Source: Chryseobacterium gleum
Lineage (GTDB): Bacteria; Bacteroidota; Bacteroidia; Flavobacteriales_D; Crocinitomicaceae
Direction of reading: 5' to 3'
DNA: 35,367 nucleotides
Assembly (NCBI GenBank): GCA_945897755.1
Contig: CAMDGH010000020.1
Coordinates: 1 to 35,367, forward strand
The position numbers and the translations under genes are program-made. This document shows, one piece after another, positions 16,138-26,353 of the stretch. A model generated the notes under the pieces. It did not search any database, had not been told where the DNA came from, and worked only from the letters and a program-made list of their open reading frames with translations. Within the stretch, counting starts at the first letter, position 1, and the number at the start of each line of letters is the position of its first letter.

Positions 16138-17493
16138 ATGTCAAACACATCACTTTATTCAATTTCTCCTATCGATGGGCGTTATCACTCGAAAACAGCA
16201 GCGCTATCCAACTACTTTTCTGAATATGCTTTGATAAAATACAGGGTTCGTGTTGAGGTATTGTATTTTATCGCTTTAATAAAAACGGGTGTAACTAATT
16301 TGCCTTCACTTTCACCGGAAATCCTGTTGCAGCTTGAGGGAATTTACGTTAATTTCAGCGAGGATGATGCAAATTGGATTAAAGACTCTGAAAAAATAAC
16401 CAATCACGATGTTAAAGCGGTTGAATATTTCTTAAAAGATAAGTTTACAAAGCTAGGACTTGATGCCTATTTGGAATATGTTCATTTTGGTCTCACTTCC
16501 CAAGACATCAATAATACGAGTATCCCGCTTTCATTAAAGGAAGCTTTAAATACCGTTTATTTCCCTGCTTTAGAAGATTTAATAAGTCACCTAAATGAAT
16601 TAAAGGTGATTTGGAAAGATGTTCCAATGCTTGCGAAAACGCATGGTCAACCCGCGTCTCCTACCCGTTTAGGTAAAGAGATTCAGGTGTTTTCTGAGCG
16701 TCTAGAAAAACAAATTTTACAAGCAAAATCAATTCCTTTTTCAGCAAAATTTGGAGGAGCAACAGGTAATTTAAATGCGCATCATGTTGCTTTTGGCTCA
16801 CATGATTGGGTCGTATTTGCCAATCATTTTGTGAATAACGACTTAGGTCTTGACAGAAGTCAGACGACAACTCAAATTGAGCATTACGACAATCTAGCGG
16901 CTTTATTTGATGCGTTGAAAAGAATTAACACCATTATTTTAGATTTAAACCGGGATATGTGGATGTATATTTCAATGGAGTATTTTAAGCAAAAGTTAAA
17001 AGAGGGAGAGATTGGTTCATCTGCAATGCCTCACAAAGTAAATCCCATTGATTTTGAAAATTCAGAAGGGAATATTGGGATTGCAAATGCCTTATTTGAG
17101 CATCTTTCTGCAAAACTGCCTGTTTCACGTTTACAACGAGATTTAACAGACTCTACGGTGTTAAGAATGATTGGTGTTCCGATTGCGCACACTTTAATTT
17201 CGATTAAAGCAACACAAGCTGGACTTTCGAAATTACTTTTAAATGAAGTAGCATTTGAAAATGATTTAGAGAAAAATTGGGCTGTTGTCGCTGAGGCAAT
17301 TCAAACAATCTTAAGAAGAGAGGGGTTTCCAAAGCCGTATGAAGCTTTAAAAGGACTTACACGAAAAAATGAAGCTACTACGAAAGATTCAGTACACGCA
17401 TTCATTGATACCTTGGGGTTAAATAAAGCGTTAAATGCAGAGCTAAAGGCTATAACTCCTCATAATTATACGGGGATTCAATTGGTTAAATAA
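16138..17493 (+). CDS. purB: Adenylosuccinate lyase
   Basis: 451 residues, the E. coli-like PurB type. It cleaves SAICAR to AICAR and adenylosuccinate to AMP in purine synthesis, in the cytoplasm. The start SLYSISPIDGRYHSKT, the TSQDINNTS and KTHGQPASPT blocks (substrate His region) and the fumarase/aspartase signature SSAMPHKVNPIDFENSEGN are all present; Ser294/Ser295 lie in the flexible catalytic loop. Nothing is missing. It has its own -7 box. The fusion gene downstream starts 71 bases after its stop and may be read through, as no terminator is visible between them. Confidence 0.96.
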   Translation: MSNTSLYSISPIDGRYHSKTAALSNYFSEYALIKYRVRVEVLYFIALIKTGVTNLPSLSPEILLQLEGIYVNFSEDDANWIKDSEKITNHDVKAVEYFLKDKFTKLGLDAYLEYVHFGLTSQDINNTSIPLSLKEALNTVYFPALEDLISHLNELKVIWKDVPMLAKTHGQPASPTRLGKEIQVFSERLEKQILQAKSIPFSAKFGGATGNLNAHHVAFGSHDWVVFANHFVNNDLGLDRSQTTTQIEHYDNLAALFDALKRINTIILDLNRDMWMYISMEYFKQKLKEGEIGSSAMPHKVNPIDFENSEGNIGIANALFEHLSAKLPVSRLQRDLTDSTVLRMIGVPIAHTLISIKATQAGLSKLLLNEVAFENDLEKNWAVVAEAIQTILRREGFPKPYEALKGLTRKNEATTKDSVHAFIDTLGLNKALNAELKAITPHNYTGIQLVK

Positions 17494-17564
17494 GCTTAAT
17501 TGAATATTCGGTTCTATTGCCAGAGGATATTTACGATGCGTGTAATAAAGAATGTAAAGTGCTT

Positions 17565-19871
17565 ATGTCATTAAAAAAACGGTGTTGTCTTTGTGCTCTT
17601 TATTTTTCAGAGATTAGAAGTCGTTTTTCGATTGTGGAGTCTTCTTATCGTTTTTTAGCAGGTATTTTTTTATTTTTTGTTTTATCACTTCCTCTGATTA
17701 TCGAGTTAATCCTTATGTTAACTCATGATACAGCTTCATTTTCAGATAAAAAAACAGCTGCCATTCATTTTTTTTACCTGGAGTTATATTCTTTCCTAAC
17801 TTCTGTTTTATTGATTTATTTCATTCGTTTACTTTCCTTCAAAAAAAAGGTGGAAGCTTTTTTTGCTGTTTCTATAGTTATTGTTTGCTGTTCTTTTTCT
17901 TTGATTAACGGATTATGTCTTTCGTTTTATCAAATTCCATTATCTACCTCAATTGTGTATGCTTTTTTTGGCGCGGGTAATCTCGAAAAAATATCATTTG
18001 TTAAAGAATATATTACGATCAGAGAATACCTGATTTTCGGTTTATATGGTGCGTTTTTAGTTGTTTATTTGCGTTATTGCAGGAAGTCGGTTTCTTTTTC
18101 TTTGAGGCTGCGTAATATCGGATTTATTTTCTTTTTAATTTCCGTTTTTAGCTCCCTGATCTTAATTTACAAAGCACACAATATACATTTGGTTAAACAA
18201 ACAGTTATTGGAAGAGTACTTAGTAGCTATATGTCTTATGTGAATGAATTAGAGCAAATTGATTCGGGGAGTTTAGGGCGGAATTCCTTGTTAAAGGGAC
18301 AGTCAATTTTTCCTGATGAAAATGAGGTTCACATTGTGGTGATAGGTGAGTCTGCTTCTAAGCACCATTGGCAACTTTACGGGTATCAAAGGGAAACTAC
18401 ACCAGCACTTTTCGCATTGAAAAATGAGTTAATCACTTTTAATAAGGTAAAGACCACTGATGTTCATACTGTAGAATCGTTAACTTCTCTTTTTGTGAAA
18501 CCAGTTAAAAATAGTAAAGAAAACCTAATTAATGGTTTCAATCAGGCGGGATTTAAAACCTATTGGATAAGTAATCAGGAGATATCTGGAAATAATCAAT
18601 CTTTGGTAACTGGTATCTCAAAAGCGTGTTCGAAATCTTATTTTATAAATTATTCTGGGAATCAATCGTTGGATGAAAAAACAATTCCTTTTGTGAAAAA
18701 ATGCATTCGGGAAAAGGCTAAGAAAAAGATAATTTTTGTTCACTTAATGGGTTCCCACCTTTCTTACTTTGACCGATATCCAAAAAGCGCTTCGACATTC
18801 AAGGATCCTTATAAATCCTTGTTTGGTTTTAAGGCGTCTCAATTTGTAAATCACTATGACAATAGTATTCGCTATACAGATCAAGTACTGAGTCAATTAA
18901 TTTCAATCGTTAAAAACAACCGTAGTTCGGCAACCTTGAGCTATTTTTCAGATCATGGAGATGAGGTGTATGATTTCCGAGATTTTCATGGTCATGCTCA
19001 ACATTTAAAGTCGCGTTTTATGGATGAGATACCCTTTTGTGTTTTCTTAAATAAAAAGTACAGGTCAAAGGATACTTTTATGTTTCATAAACTATTTAAG
19101 AACCAAAATCGTTTTTTTAAAATCCAAGATTTTCTGCATACATTTCATACGATTACCCACTCAAGTTCTCTATTTTACGATGCGAGTAAAAGTATGGGTG
19201 TAAATTTGAAAGAAGAGTTAATTTCCAAACAAAAACCAGTACTGGTTTCAGTAAACCGTCCTCAAATTTGGTGTCATCGGGTCAATTCTTCTCATAGACT
19301 TAAGGAGGTAAGTCCTCTGTTTGATGGAATAGAAGTTGATGTAATGATGAATCAGGGAGTTTTAATGGCGCAGCATCCGCCAGAACAGTTCAGTGAGCCA
19401 CTTGCACCATTATTACTCAAAGCGAAGAAAATGAATCATCGAACTGTATGGCTCGATTTAAAAAACTTGAAACCGGTTAATCAACATTCTATTCTTAAGC
19501 AATTACTTTTGTTTAGAAGTAAACACCCTTTATTGAATCTAATAATTGAAAGTGATCGTTGTGATTTACTTCCATTGTTTATGGGAAATAAGTTTATGTG
19601 TAGTTATTATTTACCTGAATTAAGCAAGATTTCAGTCAGTGGATTGACTGAGGTTAAAAATAATGTGATTAGGTATAATCCATCGTTTATTTCTCAAAAT
19701 TATACGGAGTATGAATTGATGAAGAAGCATTTTCCATCAACTCAAAAACTCATTTGGGTATTGAATATCTCGTATAATAAACGATATAACAATGCACTCA
19801 ATATACTGTTCAAGCAAGACCCTACCCTTAAGTCGGTATTGGTAAACTATCCCACTCCCCATTGGATATAG
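17565..19871 (+). CDS. Phosphoethanolamine-transferase-like membrane protein fused to a menorin/GDPD-like domain
   Basis: 768 residues from ATG 17565; the in-frame TTG at 17517 would add 16 unlikely residues. Five hydrophobic helices (about 27-52, 66-90, 96-130, 153-173, 182-205) resemble the membrane part of EptA/CptA enzymes. The sulfatase-fold domain follows: nucleophile region GESASKHH (Glu262, Ser263, where EptA has Thr), GYQRETTP, HLMGSH (His393, His398), YDNSIRYTD, SDHGDE (Asp463, His464) and HGHAQH (His475, His477). From about 565 a second domain begins with WCHRVNS (His571, Arg572), GIEVDV (Glu590, Asp592), QHPP (His604) and WLDLKNL (Asp631, Lys633). This order matches menorin/FAM151 (DUF2181) and, more loosely, glycerophosphodiesterases. 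It probably adds or moves phospholipid headgroups on an outer-leaflet glycan; the second domain's role is inferred. Confidence 0.85.
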   Translation: MSLKKRCCLCALYFSEIRSRFSIVESSYRFLAGIFLFFVLSLPLIIELILMLTHDTASFSDKKTAAIHFFYLELYSFLTSVLLIYFIRLLSFKKKVEAFFAVSIVIVCCSFSLINGLCLSFYQIPLSTSIVYAFFGAGNLEKISFVKEYITIREYLIFGLYGAFLVVYLRYCRKSVSFSLRLRNIGFIFFLISVFSSLILIYKAHNIHLVKQTVIGRVLSSYMSYVNELEQIDSGSLGRNSLLKGQSIFPDENEVHIVVIGESASKHHWQLYGYQRETTPALFALKNELITFNKVKTTDVHTVESLTSLFVKPVKNSKENLINGFNQAGFKTYWISNQEISGNNQSLVTGISKACSKSYFINYSGNQSLDEKTIPFVKKCIREKAKKKIIFVHLMGSHLSYFDRYPKSASTFKDPYKSLFGFKASQFVNHYDNSIRYTDQVLSQLISIVKNNRSSATLSYFSDHGDEVYDFRDFHGHAQHLKSRFMDEIPFCVFLNKKYRSKDTFMFHKLFKNQNRFFKIQDFLHTFHTITHSSSLFYDASKSMGVNLKEELISKQKPVLVSVNRPQIWCHRVNSSHRLKEVSPLFDGIEVDVMMNQGVLMAQHPPEQFSEPLAPLLLKAKKMNHRTVWLDLKNLKPVNQHSILKQLLLFRSKHPLLNLIIESDRCDLLPLFMGNKFMCSYYLPELSKISVSGLTEVKNNVIRYNPSFISQNYTEYELMKKHFPSTQKLIWVLNISYNKRYNNALNILFKQDPTLKSVLVNYPTPHWI

Positions 19872-19993
19872 TGTTTTGTAAGTGGTTATAACTTTTGTTG
19901 AATTAACATTTAGTGTCTAATAAATAAAGATCTAACATTTATTTAGTCATCTTTTTCTAGCTTATCTTTACAATGACTTAAATTGATTAATCA

Positions 19994-21226
19994 ATGCAGG
20001 ATAAAATTCTTGAAAACTTAGAATATCAGATTCAATTTCAGGAGTTTAAAATCAACTCCCTTTTGGAAATAACCGCTGCTATTAACACGAGTCAAGACAT
20101 TGGTCACTTGCTAGGTATTTTTAATTACATTTTAAATCAACAGTTAAGCTTTTCTAAAATCATTTTTTTTCATCTTGAAGAGAGCGGAAAAGTATTGCTC
20201 AAAACAGGAGTTAAAGGGAAGATAAACGAGGATTTACTTTTTGACAACATTAAACGATTTACTGAAATTACAACGATTGATTCTTCAGAGAATTCAATTA
20301 TAAATCAGTTTGAAACAATCATACCTGTATTTCATGCTAAAAAACCATTGGCTTATTTACTGTTGTCAAGTGACAGGTTTAAAAAGCTTACTACGAAAGA
20401 GCTGCTAACGAATTTGAGTTTTATTCAAACCTTAGCGAATATTACCTTAGTTGCTATCGAAAATAAACGTATGTTAGCTCAAAATATCAAACAAGCTCGT
20501 TTGAAAAAAGAGCTTGAATTTGCATCAGAGATGCAAAAATTATTGTTTCCTTCTGAATTACCTTCGAACAGTAAAGTCGATATTTCTGCAAAATATACAT
20601 CAAGACATCAAATAGGGGGTGATTATTACGATTATATTCCACTCAGTGAAACTGAATTTATTGTTTGTATTGGAGATGTCTCAGGAAAGGGAATTACAGC
20701 GGGGATGATAATGACTAATTTTCAAGCAACGATTCGAACACTTTTTAGTTATCAAGATTTTGAGTTGGATTTTTTGATCGAAGAGTTAAATAAAAAAGTG
20801 ATTTCCATTTCAAAAGGAGAGAAATTCATCACTTTTTTTATTGCTAAGTACAATCACGAAACGCGGAAATTAATGTATGTTAATGCTGGTCACAATCAAC
20901 CTTTTATAACCAACGGGAAAGAGTTTCACTTACTAGATAAAGGAACGGTAGGCTTAGGCATGTTTGATGACCTTCCTTTCCTTACTGTCGGTACTTATAC
21001 TGTTGCTGTAAACGAAACACTTGTTATGTATACCGATGGTATAATTGAATTAGAGAATGAGAAAAACCAGTTTTTTGAGTTAGACCAACTCATTCAACTT
21101 ACCAATCATTACTATCCTTTAAAAATGGAGGATTTGAATAATATTATTTTTTCTAAACTGTTAGAGTGGAAAGGTAAACGTAATTTTGTTGATGATACAG
21201 CGATATTTACCTGTCGTTTTTTTTAG
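19994..21226 (+). CDS. GAF domain protein serine/threonine phosphatase, SpoIIE/RsbU type
   Basis: 410 residues. A GAF-like sensor (about 20-155) is followed by a helical linker (about 156-190, ARLKKELEFASEMQKLLFP) usual before RsbU-type phosphatases, and by the PP2C/SpoIIE domain (about 195-410). Metal-binding motifs are present: GGDYYD with Asp210, GDVSGKG with Asp228, NAGHNQP, YTDGIIE and a closing FVDDTAIF. It probably dephosphorylates an anti-sigma-factor antagonist in response to a signal sensed by the GAF domain. No anti-sigma factor or STAS partner is in the window, so its target lies elsewhere. It is cytoplasmic. It is convergent with the porU-like gene, 24 bases away. Confidence 0.93.
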   Translation: MQDKILENLEYQIQFQEFKINSLLEITAAINTSQDIGHLLGIFNYILNQQLSFSKIIFFHLEESGKVLLKTGVKGKINEDLLFDNIKRFTEITTIDSSENSIINQFETIIPVFHAKKPLAYLLLSSDRFKKLTTKELLTNLSFIQTLANITLVAIENKRMLAQNIKQARLKKELEFASEMQKLLFPSELPSNSKVDISAKYTSRHQIGGDYYDYIPLSETEFIVCIGDVSGKGITAGMIMTNFQATIRTLFSYQDFELDFLIEELNKKVISISKGEKFITFFIAKYNHETRKLMYVNAGHNQPFITNGKEFHLLDKGTVGLGMFDDLPFLTVGTYTVAVNETLVMYTDGIIELENEKNQFFELDQLIQLTNHYYPLKMEDLNNIIFSKLLEWKGKRNFVDDTAIFTCRFF

Positions 21227-21250
21227 CTGCGCTTCACTGATTCTAAGGCA

Positions 21251-24200
21251 TCATCTCAAAATGTATATTTTTCCAAATTCTTGTTTAAAATGATCATCTA
21301 TTTCGGATGATCTATGGTTCATCTCTTTCCCTTTAATTGTACTTTTCACTTTGTAAAGGTAAACACCGTTGCCTAATTGGTCTCCAAAATCATCTTTTCC
21401 ATCCCATGCATATTGGGTTAATTTATTAATCCCCATTTCGAGTATTCCCAATTCTGACTGCGTAATTTCTTTTACTACCCTTCCATTGATATTCATGATT
21501 TGTATCGAGACATTGTCAGGTATTTCTTCGCCTGTTAAGGAATACATGAATCGGGTACTTGTTGAAAAAGGGTTTGGATAATTTGTTAAATAAGAAAAGC
21601 TACTTTCTTTTATGATTTCAAAATTCACTTTATACCCATTGTCTCCAGATAAATTCCCTGTTTTGTCTGCTGCTTGAACGGATAGTATGTATGTTCCTGT
21701 TTTGTCAAAAAGCGCAGGATATGTTATTTTGAATTTTTTTGTTTTTTCTGTGGCAAGTTCCCAAAATAAATTTTGTTTTCCAGATTTTTCGATAAATGAA
21801 ATTCTTTTTTGTTCCCCTGATGGATGAGTAATATAGATGCCGAAATTTGAAGTGTCTGAAATTGAATTCATGAGTAAAAAATCGTTCTCATCTTTTAGGC
21901 TTATCGATATTTCAGGGTTTGATTGAATCAATTCTCCGTTTATTATTTTTTTTCCATCAAAAGCTACATCTAAAATAGGGTTGATTTCATCTTGCTTTAT
22001 GTAGAATTTCTTTTTTGCGAAATTGTTGAAGTGGTACATCTCAGGTTGATCTAATTCTGCGTTCTGATTGTATGGATTTACTTCCATGTATAAAATACAA
22101 TCACCATTGTATGGAAGTGTTTTTAGAGTAATCGTATCCCTTATTGTTGCTCCTACGCGCAATGAATCTCTTCTTGAGTAGGGGATGGGGAAAGCGGTGG
22201 CTTTATTTTCAATCCAGTAATTGACTAATAACGAGTCCATTGGGTAGTCACTGATGTTCAGTACGTCTGCTGAAAATCGTATGTTTTGACCTTGTGTAAA
22301 TGTGTCTTTCATTGGTAACCAAAATAAGCCATTGTCTTTAATTGAGATCGTTGCTTCAGGAAATGAGGAGTAAACGATCTGCCAACGTTTTATTTGTGAT
22401 GGTGTATTATTTAATTTGTCGGAATAGAACGCATTTAATCTTATATAGGGATATGTCAATGCATTTATGATTCCTCCAAGGTTTATGGAATCGATGTTTT
22501 TAATCAGTGTATCTATTCGTCCAACTTGAATCTTTTCTTTATTGAATACGTCAATGCTGATTTTAGTCGTGTCTTTTGAAGCTGTTTCTAATGATTTGTT
22601 TTCCCAATGAAGTGATGTCCATGCAGAAGCAGGGCCTATTAATGGTGCTTTTTCATTTCCTTTGGTGTCAAACCCTTTTAGGTTGATTTTGATATTTATT
22701 TGTTCTTGGTAGTAGGATGATTGTCGTTCAACTACGGAACTAGTATCTCCTTTTTTACAGAAAAAGAAAAAGGCTTTGTTTGCATTATTTGGTTTTATTT
22801 CTTTTGACCCGAGTGATTTAAAATGGTCAAAAAGAGTAGAAGGCCATGCGTTATAGAGCGCAAGATTTGGAGTGAAAGCTAAAAAATAATGACCATCGGG
22901 AATTTTATTTCGAATCATATCTTCAAAATCAATCACTTTTTGTGGGTTGTTTTGACGAAATGCAAAATAAGCAAAGGACCTTTTTGGATTTGCTCCAGCA
23001 CCTTCATCATTGTCGTTTCCAAAATAGTTTTTTATGTTTTGACCATTAAATCGTGTTCTCCATACAGCCAAAGAATTCGGGTCAATTACGACTACATGGA
23101 TTAACGGGTCTCCCCATCCGTATCCACCATCTTGATATTCATTTTCAATTAAAAAACGCGTGTTCTCACGCATGTATTTTCCATATGAATTATCGAAAAA
23201 CTGAAGGTCTAAGGTTTTTGATATGGTGTCAAATAATCGAAGTCTATTCTTATCACTCAAGTTTAATTTGGTGAATTCATTTTGTTTAAACTGATCATAG
23301 TGGGCTTGACCCCAGCCTGATCTTTTCTTTATGTATTGAAAACTTCTTGTTTTCCAGTTGGATAGGTTAGTGTCTATGGCGACTCTCCAATAATAAACAG
23401 TACTGTCTTTATAATTCAATTTTTCTTTTTGTAGTGTATTTGCATTAATCCAGTCTGAAGATTTTGCTTCGTGAATACCTCCAGCTCCTTCTGAAATAAA
23501 GATTTTTCTTTTTGGGCTATTAAATAAAATGCTTGTATCTATTTCAAAACGATAGCGATTAGATTGAGCAAATGGGTCTAATGTAGTTGCTCTTAATGCT
23601 GTGTTTGAATCGGGTATAATGGCAAAATTTAACGGGTATAATGGAAGTATGTCGTTTAAGTCGATCAAAAAGTTTTTAAGTATCCGATTATTGTTTGTTT
23701 CATCATATTGTTCGGTAATTTCAGATGGAAGATCTACTGAAACTTCTATTGAATTCAATCCAATTGATTTTGCCACATTTGAGGGTAGCTTTACAATTAA
23801 TGTGTCTGTGTAATATAAGTTTGAGTCAAAGCCTGAATAACTATCTTGTTTCTTGTCGAATGGATAATTTCGTTTAACGGTGTAGCTATATGGTCCTATT
23901 ATTGATTTACCTAGGTTTTTCAATACAATTGCTAAAGTAATACTATCAATTCCGTAGTGAATTTTTTCAGGATTAATACTTACAGATGCCGGTGTTATTT
24001 CAATTTCTGGATGCGTATGATAATTCATTTTAATCAATGGATCACCATTCAAATTCATTGACAAACTAGTCGCTTCATCGTAGCTACTTGTTGTAATGCT
24101 TTGAACATTTCCAATCGATTTTTTCATTGCATATGCTACTGTGTTTCCATAGTTTGAGTTTGCGAAATTTTCGTAAAACTGAGTTCCGTACTTAAATAGA

Positions 24201-26353
24201 TAGGAGTCAAATCCAGATACATTTGTAGAAATGTATGCAATTGCACCTAAATCGGGTGTGTTAACTAGATTCTCAGAAAAGGATTTTACAGTTGTGAATA
24301 CATTAGCAGTATAGCATCCATTCCCATAAACTACGGGGTATTTACCTTTGTTGTTCCATTCCAATGGATTGTTTACTCCTACGTCGAATCCCCCTAAGCT
24401 AGAATGTCCAAAGAATGTGATTAGTGAAACTCCGTCTTTGATTCTTTTTGAAATTAGTTTTGATTTTATTGGGTCAATGGGTTCACTGCTTTTTTTGAAT
24501 AAGGAACTTACTTTTCCACCAAACTTGCTTTTTGTTATTATTTCCTCAAGATAATTAACAAAGTATTGGTAGGTATCTTGTTGCGATTTTGTTGTTCCTC
24601 CTGCAAAATGAATGATTTGTTTTTGCCAATCTTTTTGTTCACTAGTGTATGTAGAGGTTTGAACTTGTTCTTTTTCATAGGTTTGCACTTTTGATAAGTA
24701 GACCAATAACTCTTCATTGGTGGTTACAGTAATTCTACTAGTAGGGATTAATGGCTCCCAATTTCCATTGAATCCAGATGTCATTGCCATATCGCTTGCT
24801 GGAACACCAAACGTGGGAATTAAGCACTGAGCATAAAGCGCCGAGTTTGTTCTGATGGATGTATTATCAAATCCTTTACCAATTAGGAATAAAGCTTTCG
24901 GTTTAACAGAAGCTTGATCGTACATTTTTTTTCCAAAGCGTCTTATTCCGATGAAATGTTTTGGAACTCCACCGCCAAATTGAAGGTATAATTCATTAAT
25001 TGAGCTAATGATGAGGTTATTACTTCCTCCTTCAATTGAAGTTCTGTATGCTGCATATTCCAAGATGCCTTTTTGAAGGCTTGTTGGATATATCATTAAT
25101 AATGCGTTTTCACTACTTAGTAAATTGAAGTTTGTGAATTGGCCTGTTCCATTTACGGCACTTAAATCAGTCACCTGAGATATTGATTTCTCGTCTAAGA
25201 GTATCAGTTCCTGTTCTTTGTCAGCATTTGATATTAATGTGTTTAACGTTGAACCATCTTTTTTGAATGAGAGCATTTTTGGATTTTTACCAAAAAGAAA
25301 TCCGATTGGCGCAAGGGTTGTTGCATTTGTAATTTTATAGTACGAATGTGTTCCGTTTTTGTTTGGTGGAATCCAAAATGAACCTGAACCTGAATTGTCT
25401 AAGTCAGTGAGCGTGGGATAGTCAACTCGCACGTAATTTAGTCCTTGAATATCAGATTTTGCTCCCTGATCGTTAATGATTTCCCAGTTTAATGTTGGAT
25501 TTAAGGCTAATTTTGATGTGGGAATAGAATCAATTGTGTAAATCATTTTATGCCCAGAAAATAGGGTGTCAATGAACACCTCGTTTGATGGTTTAAAGGT
25601 GTATTTAAGGTGATGATTTCCCTTGCCTGTATAATCTGCATTAGAATGAGAGGTAGTTTTTACTTCGATGAGCGCTTTTGGTCCTCCTGGTCCTTGGTAG
25701 ATTAAGTTTTTTGAAATTAATCCAATGTTAAAAGATTGGATTGCTGCCACACCGTTAACAGAAAATGTATAGCCCTCTCCCGATTTGTAAAGTGGACTTG
25801 ATGATTCAGAGTTAAACATCGATTCGCAATAGTAGGAAGCGTTTCCATCAATCCTCTTGGTCCACCAGTATGGCGCGGGGGTGAAGTCGTTGTAATTTGA
25901 AACAGTATCCAATTCAAACCTAAGGTTGTTTGAATTCGTATTCCAAGTGAAAAAATAGGTGAGTGTATCATTAATCAAACTATACGAAGGATTACCAATA
26001 TCTTCTGGTTTGTCGTATAGAAGTGAGTCTAACCAACCATCATTTTTTTGTGCATGAAATAGGAGGTAGTCACCTGAATCGAGTTTGTTATCATTTCCGT
26101 CAACAATGTACAAGGGTATTTCTTTTTCTTTTCCAAATACTTGAATATGTTCTGATTTAAATAGATTTGGATTGATTCCGTTTTTTACTAATGTAGAATA
26201 ATCAATTTTATATGCTCCCGTCTTAGCTATGTTAAAAGTATAGTATTTTTGATTGTAATTAATCCATTCATCACCATGTTTTTGAGCAACTATTTTTGAA
26301 AAAAAAACGCATACCAAAAAGCAAATAAAAGAAAGTGATAACCTTGTTTTCAT
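21251..26353 (-). CDS. porU: C25-family cysteine peptidase, PorU-like T9SS sortase (large form)
   Basis: 1700 residues with a signal peptide (about 1-23). The gingipain-type C25 peptidase domain (about 440-790) carries the catalytic dyad His650 in FFGHSSLGG and Cys680 in NGCYTAN. After it come a CARDB-like domain (about 795-910), further Ig-like modules, and a C-terminal FlgD-like/type A sorting domain that starts near 1590 (NYPNPFS) and ends with GVYLYKV. PorU removes C-terminal signals of T9SS cargo and attaches lipopolysaccharide; it works with PorV at the outer membrane. Classical PorU is about 1150-1280 residues, so this is the enlarged form sometimes called PorU2. Its start overlaps the porV stop by 4 bases (ATGA). 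The sortase role is inferred from family and neighbour. Confidence 0.88.
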   Translation of the reverse strand: MKTRLSLSFICFLVCVFFSKIVAQKHGDEWINYNQKYYTFNIAKTGAYKIDYSTLVKNGINPNLFKSEHIQVFGKEKEIPLYIVDGNDNKLDSGDYLLFHAQKNDGWLDSLLYDKPEDIGNPSYSLINDTLTYFFTWNTNSNNLRFELDTVSNYNDFTPAPYWWTKRIDGNASYYCESMFNSESSSPLYKSGEGYTFSVNGVAAIQSFNIGLISKNLIYQGPGGPKALIEVKTTSHSNADYTGKGNHHLKYTFKPSNEVFIDTLFSGHKMIYTIDSIPTSKLALNPTLNWEIINDQGAKSDIQGLNYVRVDYPTLTDLDNSGSGSFWIPPNKNGTHSYYKITNATTLAPIGFLFGKNPKMLSFKKDGSTLNTLISNADKEQELILLDEKSISQVTDLSAVNGTGQFTNFNLLSSENALLMIYPTSLQKGILEYAAYRTSIEGGSNNLIISSINELYLQFGGGVPKHFIGIRRFGKKMYDQASVKPKALFLIGKGFDNTSIRTNSALYAQCLIPTFGVPASDMAMTSGFNGNWEPLIPTSRITVTTNEELLVYLSKVQTYEKEQVQTSTYTSEQKDWQKQIIHFAGGTTKSQQDTYQYFVNYLEEIITKSKFGGKVSSLFKKSSEPIDPIKSKLISKRIKDGVSLITFFGHSSLGGFDVGVNNPLEWNNKGKYPVVYGNGCYTANVFTTVKSFSENLVNTPDLGAIAYISTNVSGFDSYLFKYGTQFYENFANSNYGNTVAYAMKKSIGNVQSITTSSYDEATSLSMNLNGDPLIKMNYHTHPEIEITPASVSINPEKIHYGIDSITLAIVLKNLGKSIIGPYSYTVKRNYPFDKKQDSYSGFDSNLYYTDTLIVKLPSNVAKSIGLNSIEVSVDLPSEITEQYDETNNNRILKNFLIDLNDILPLYPLNFAIIPDSNTALRATTLDPFAQSNRYRFEIDTSILFNSPKRKIFISEGAGGIHEAKSSDWINANTLQKEKLNYKDSTVYYWRVAIDTNLSNWKTRSFQYIKKRSGWGQAHYDQFKQNEFTKLNLSDKNRLRLFDTISKTLDLQFFDNSYGKYMRENTRFLIENEYQDGGYGWGDPLIHVVVIDPNSLAVWRTRFNGQNIKNYFGNDNDEGAGANPKRSFAYFAFRQNNPQKVIDFEDMIRNKIPDGHYFLAFTPNLALYNAWPSTLFDHFKSLGSKEIKPNNANKAFFFFCKKGDTSSVVERQSSYYQEQINIKINLKGFDTKGNEKAPLIGPASAWTSLHWENKSLETASKDTTKISIDVFNKEKIQVGRIDTLIKNIDSINLGGIINALTYPYIRLNAFYSDKLNNTPSQIKRWQIVYSSFPEATISIKDNGLFWLPMKDTFTQGQNIRFSADVLNISDYPMDSLLVNYWIENKATAFPIPYSRRDSLRVGATIRDTITLKTLPYNGDCILYMEVNPYNQNAELDQPEMYHFNNFAKKKFYIKQDEINPILDVAFDGKKIINGELIQSNPEISISLKDENDFLLMNSISDTSNFGIYITHPSGEQKRISFIEKSGKQNLFWELATEKTKKFKITYPALFDKTGTYILSVQAADKTGNLSGDNGYKVNFEIIKESSFSYLTNYPNPFSTSTRFMYSLTGEEIPDNVSIQIMNINGRVVKEITQSELGILEMGINKLTQYAWDGKDDFGDQLGNGVYLYKVKSTIKGKEMNHRSSEIDDHFKQEFGKIYILR

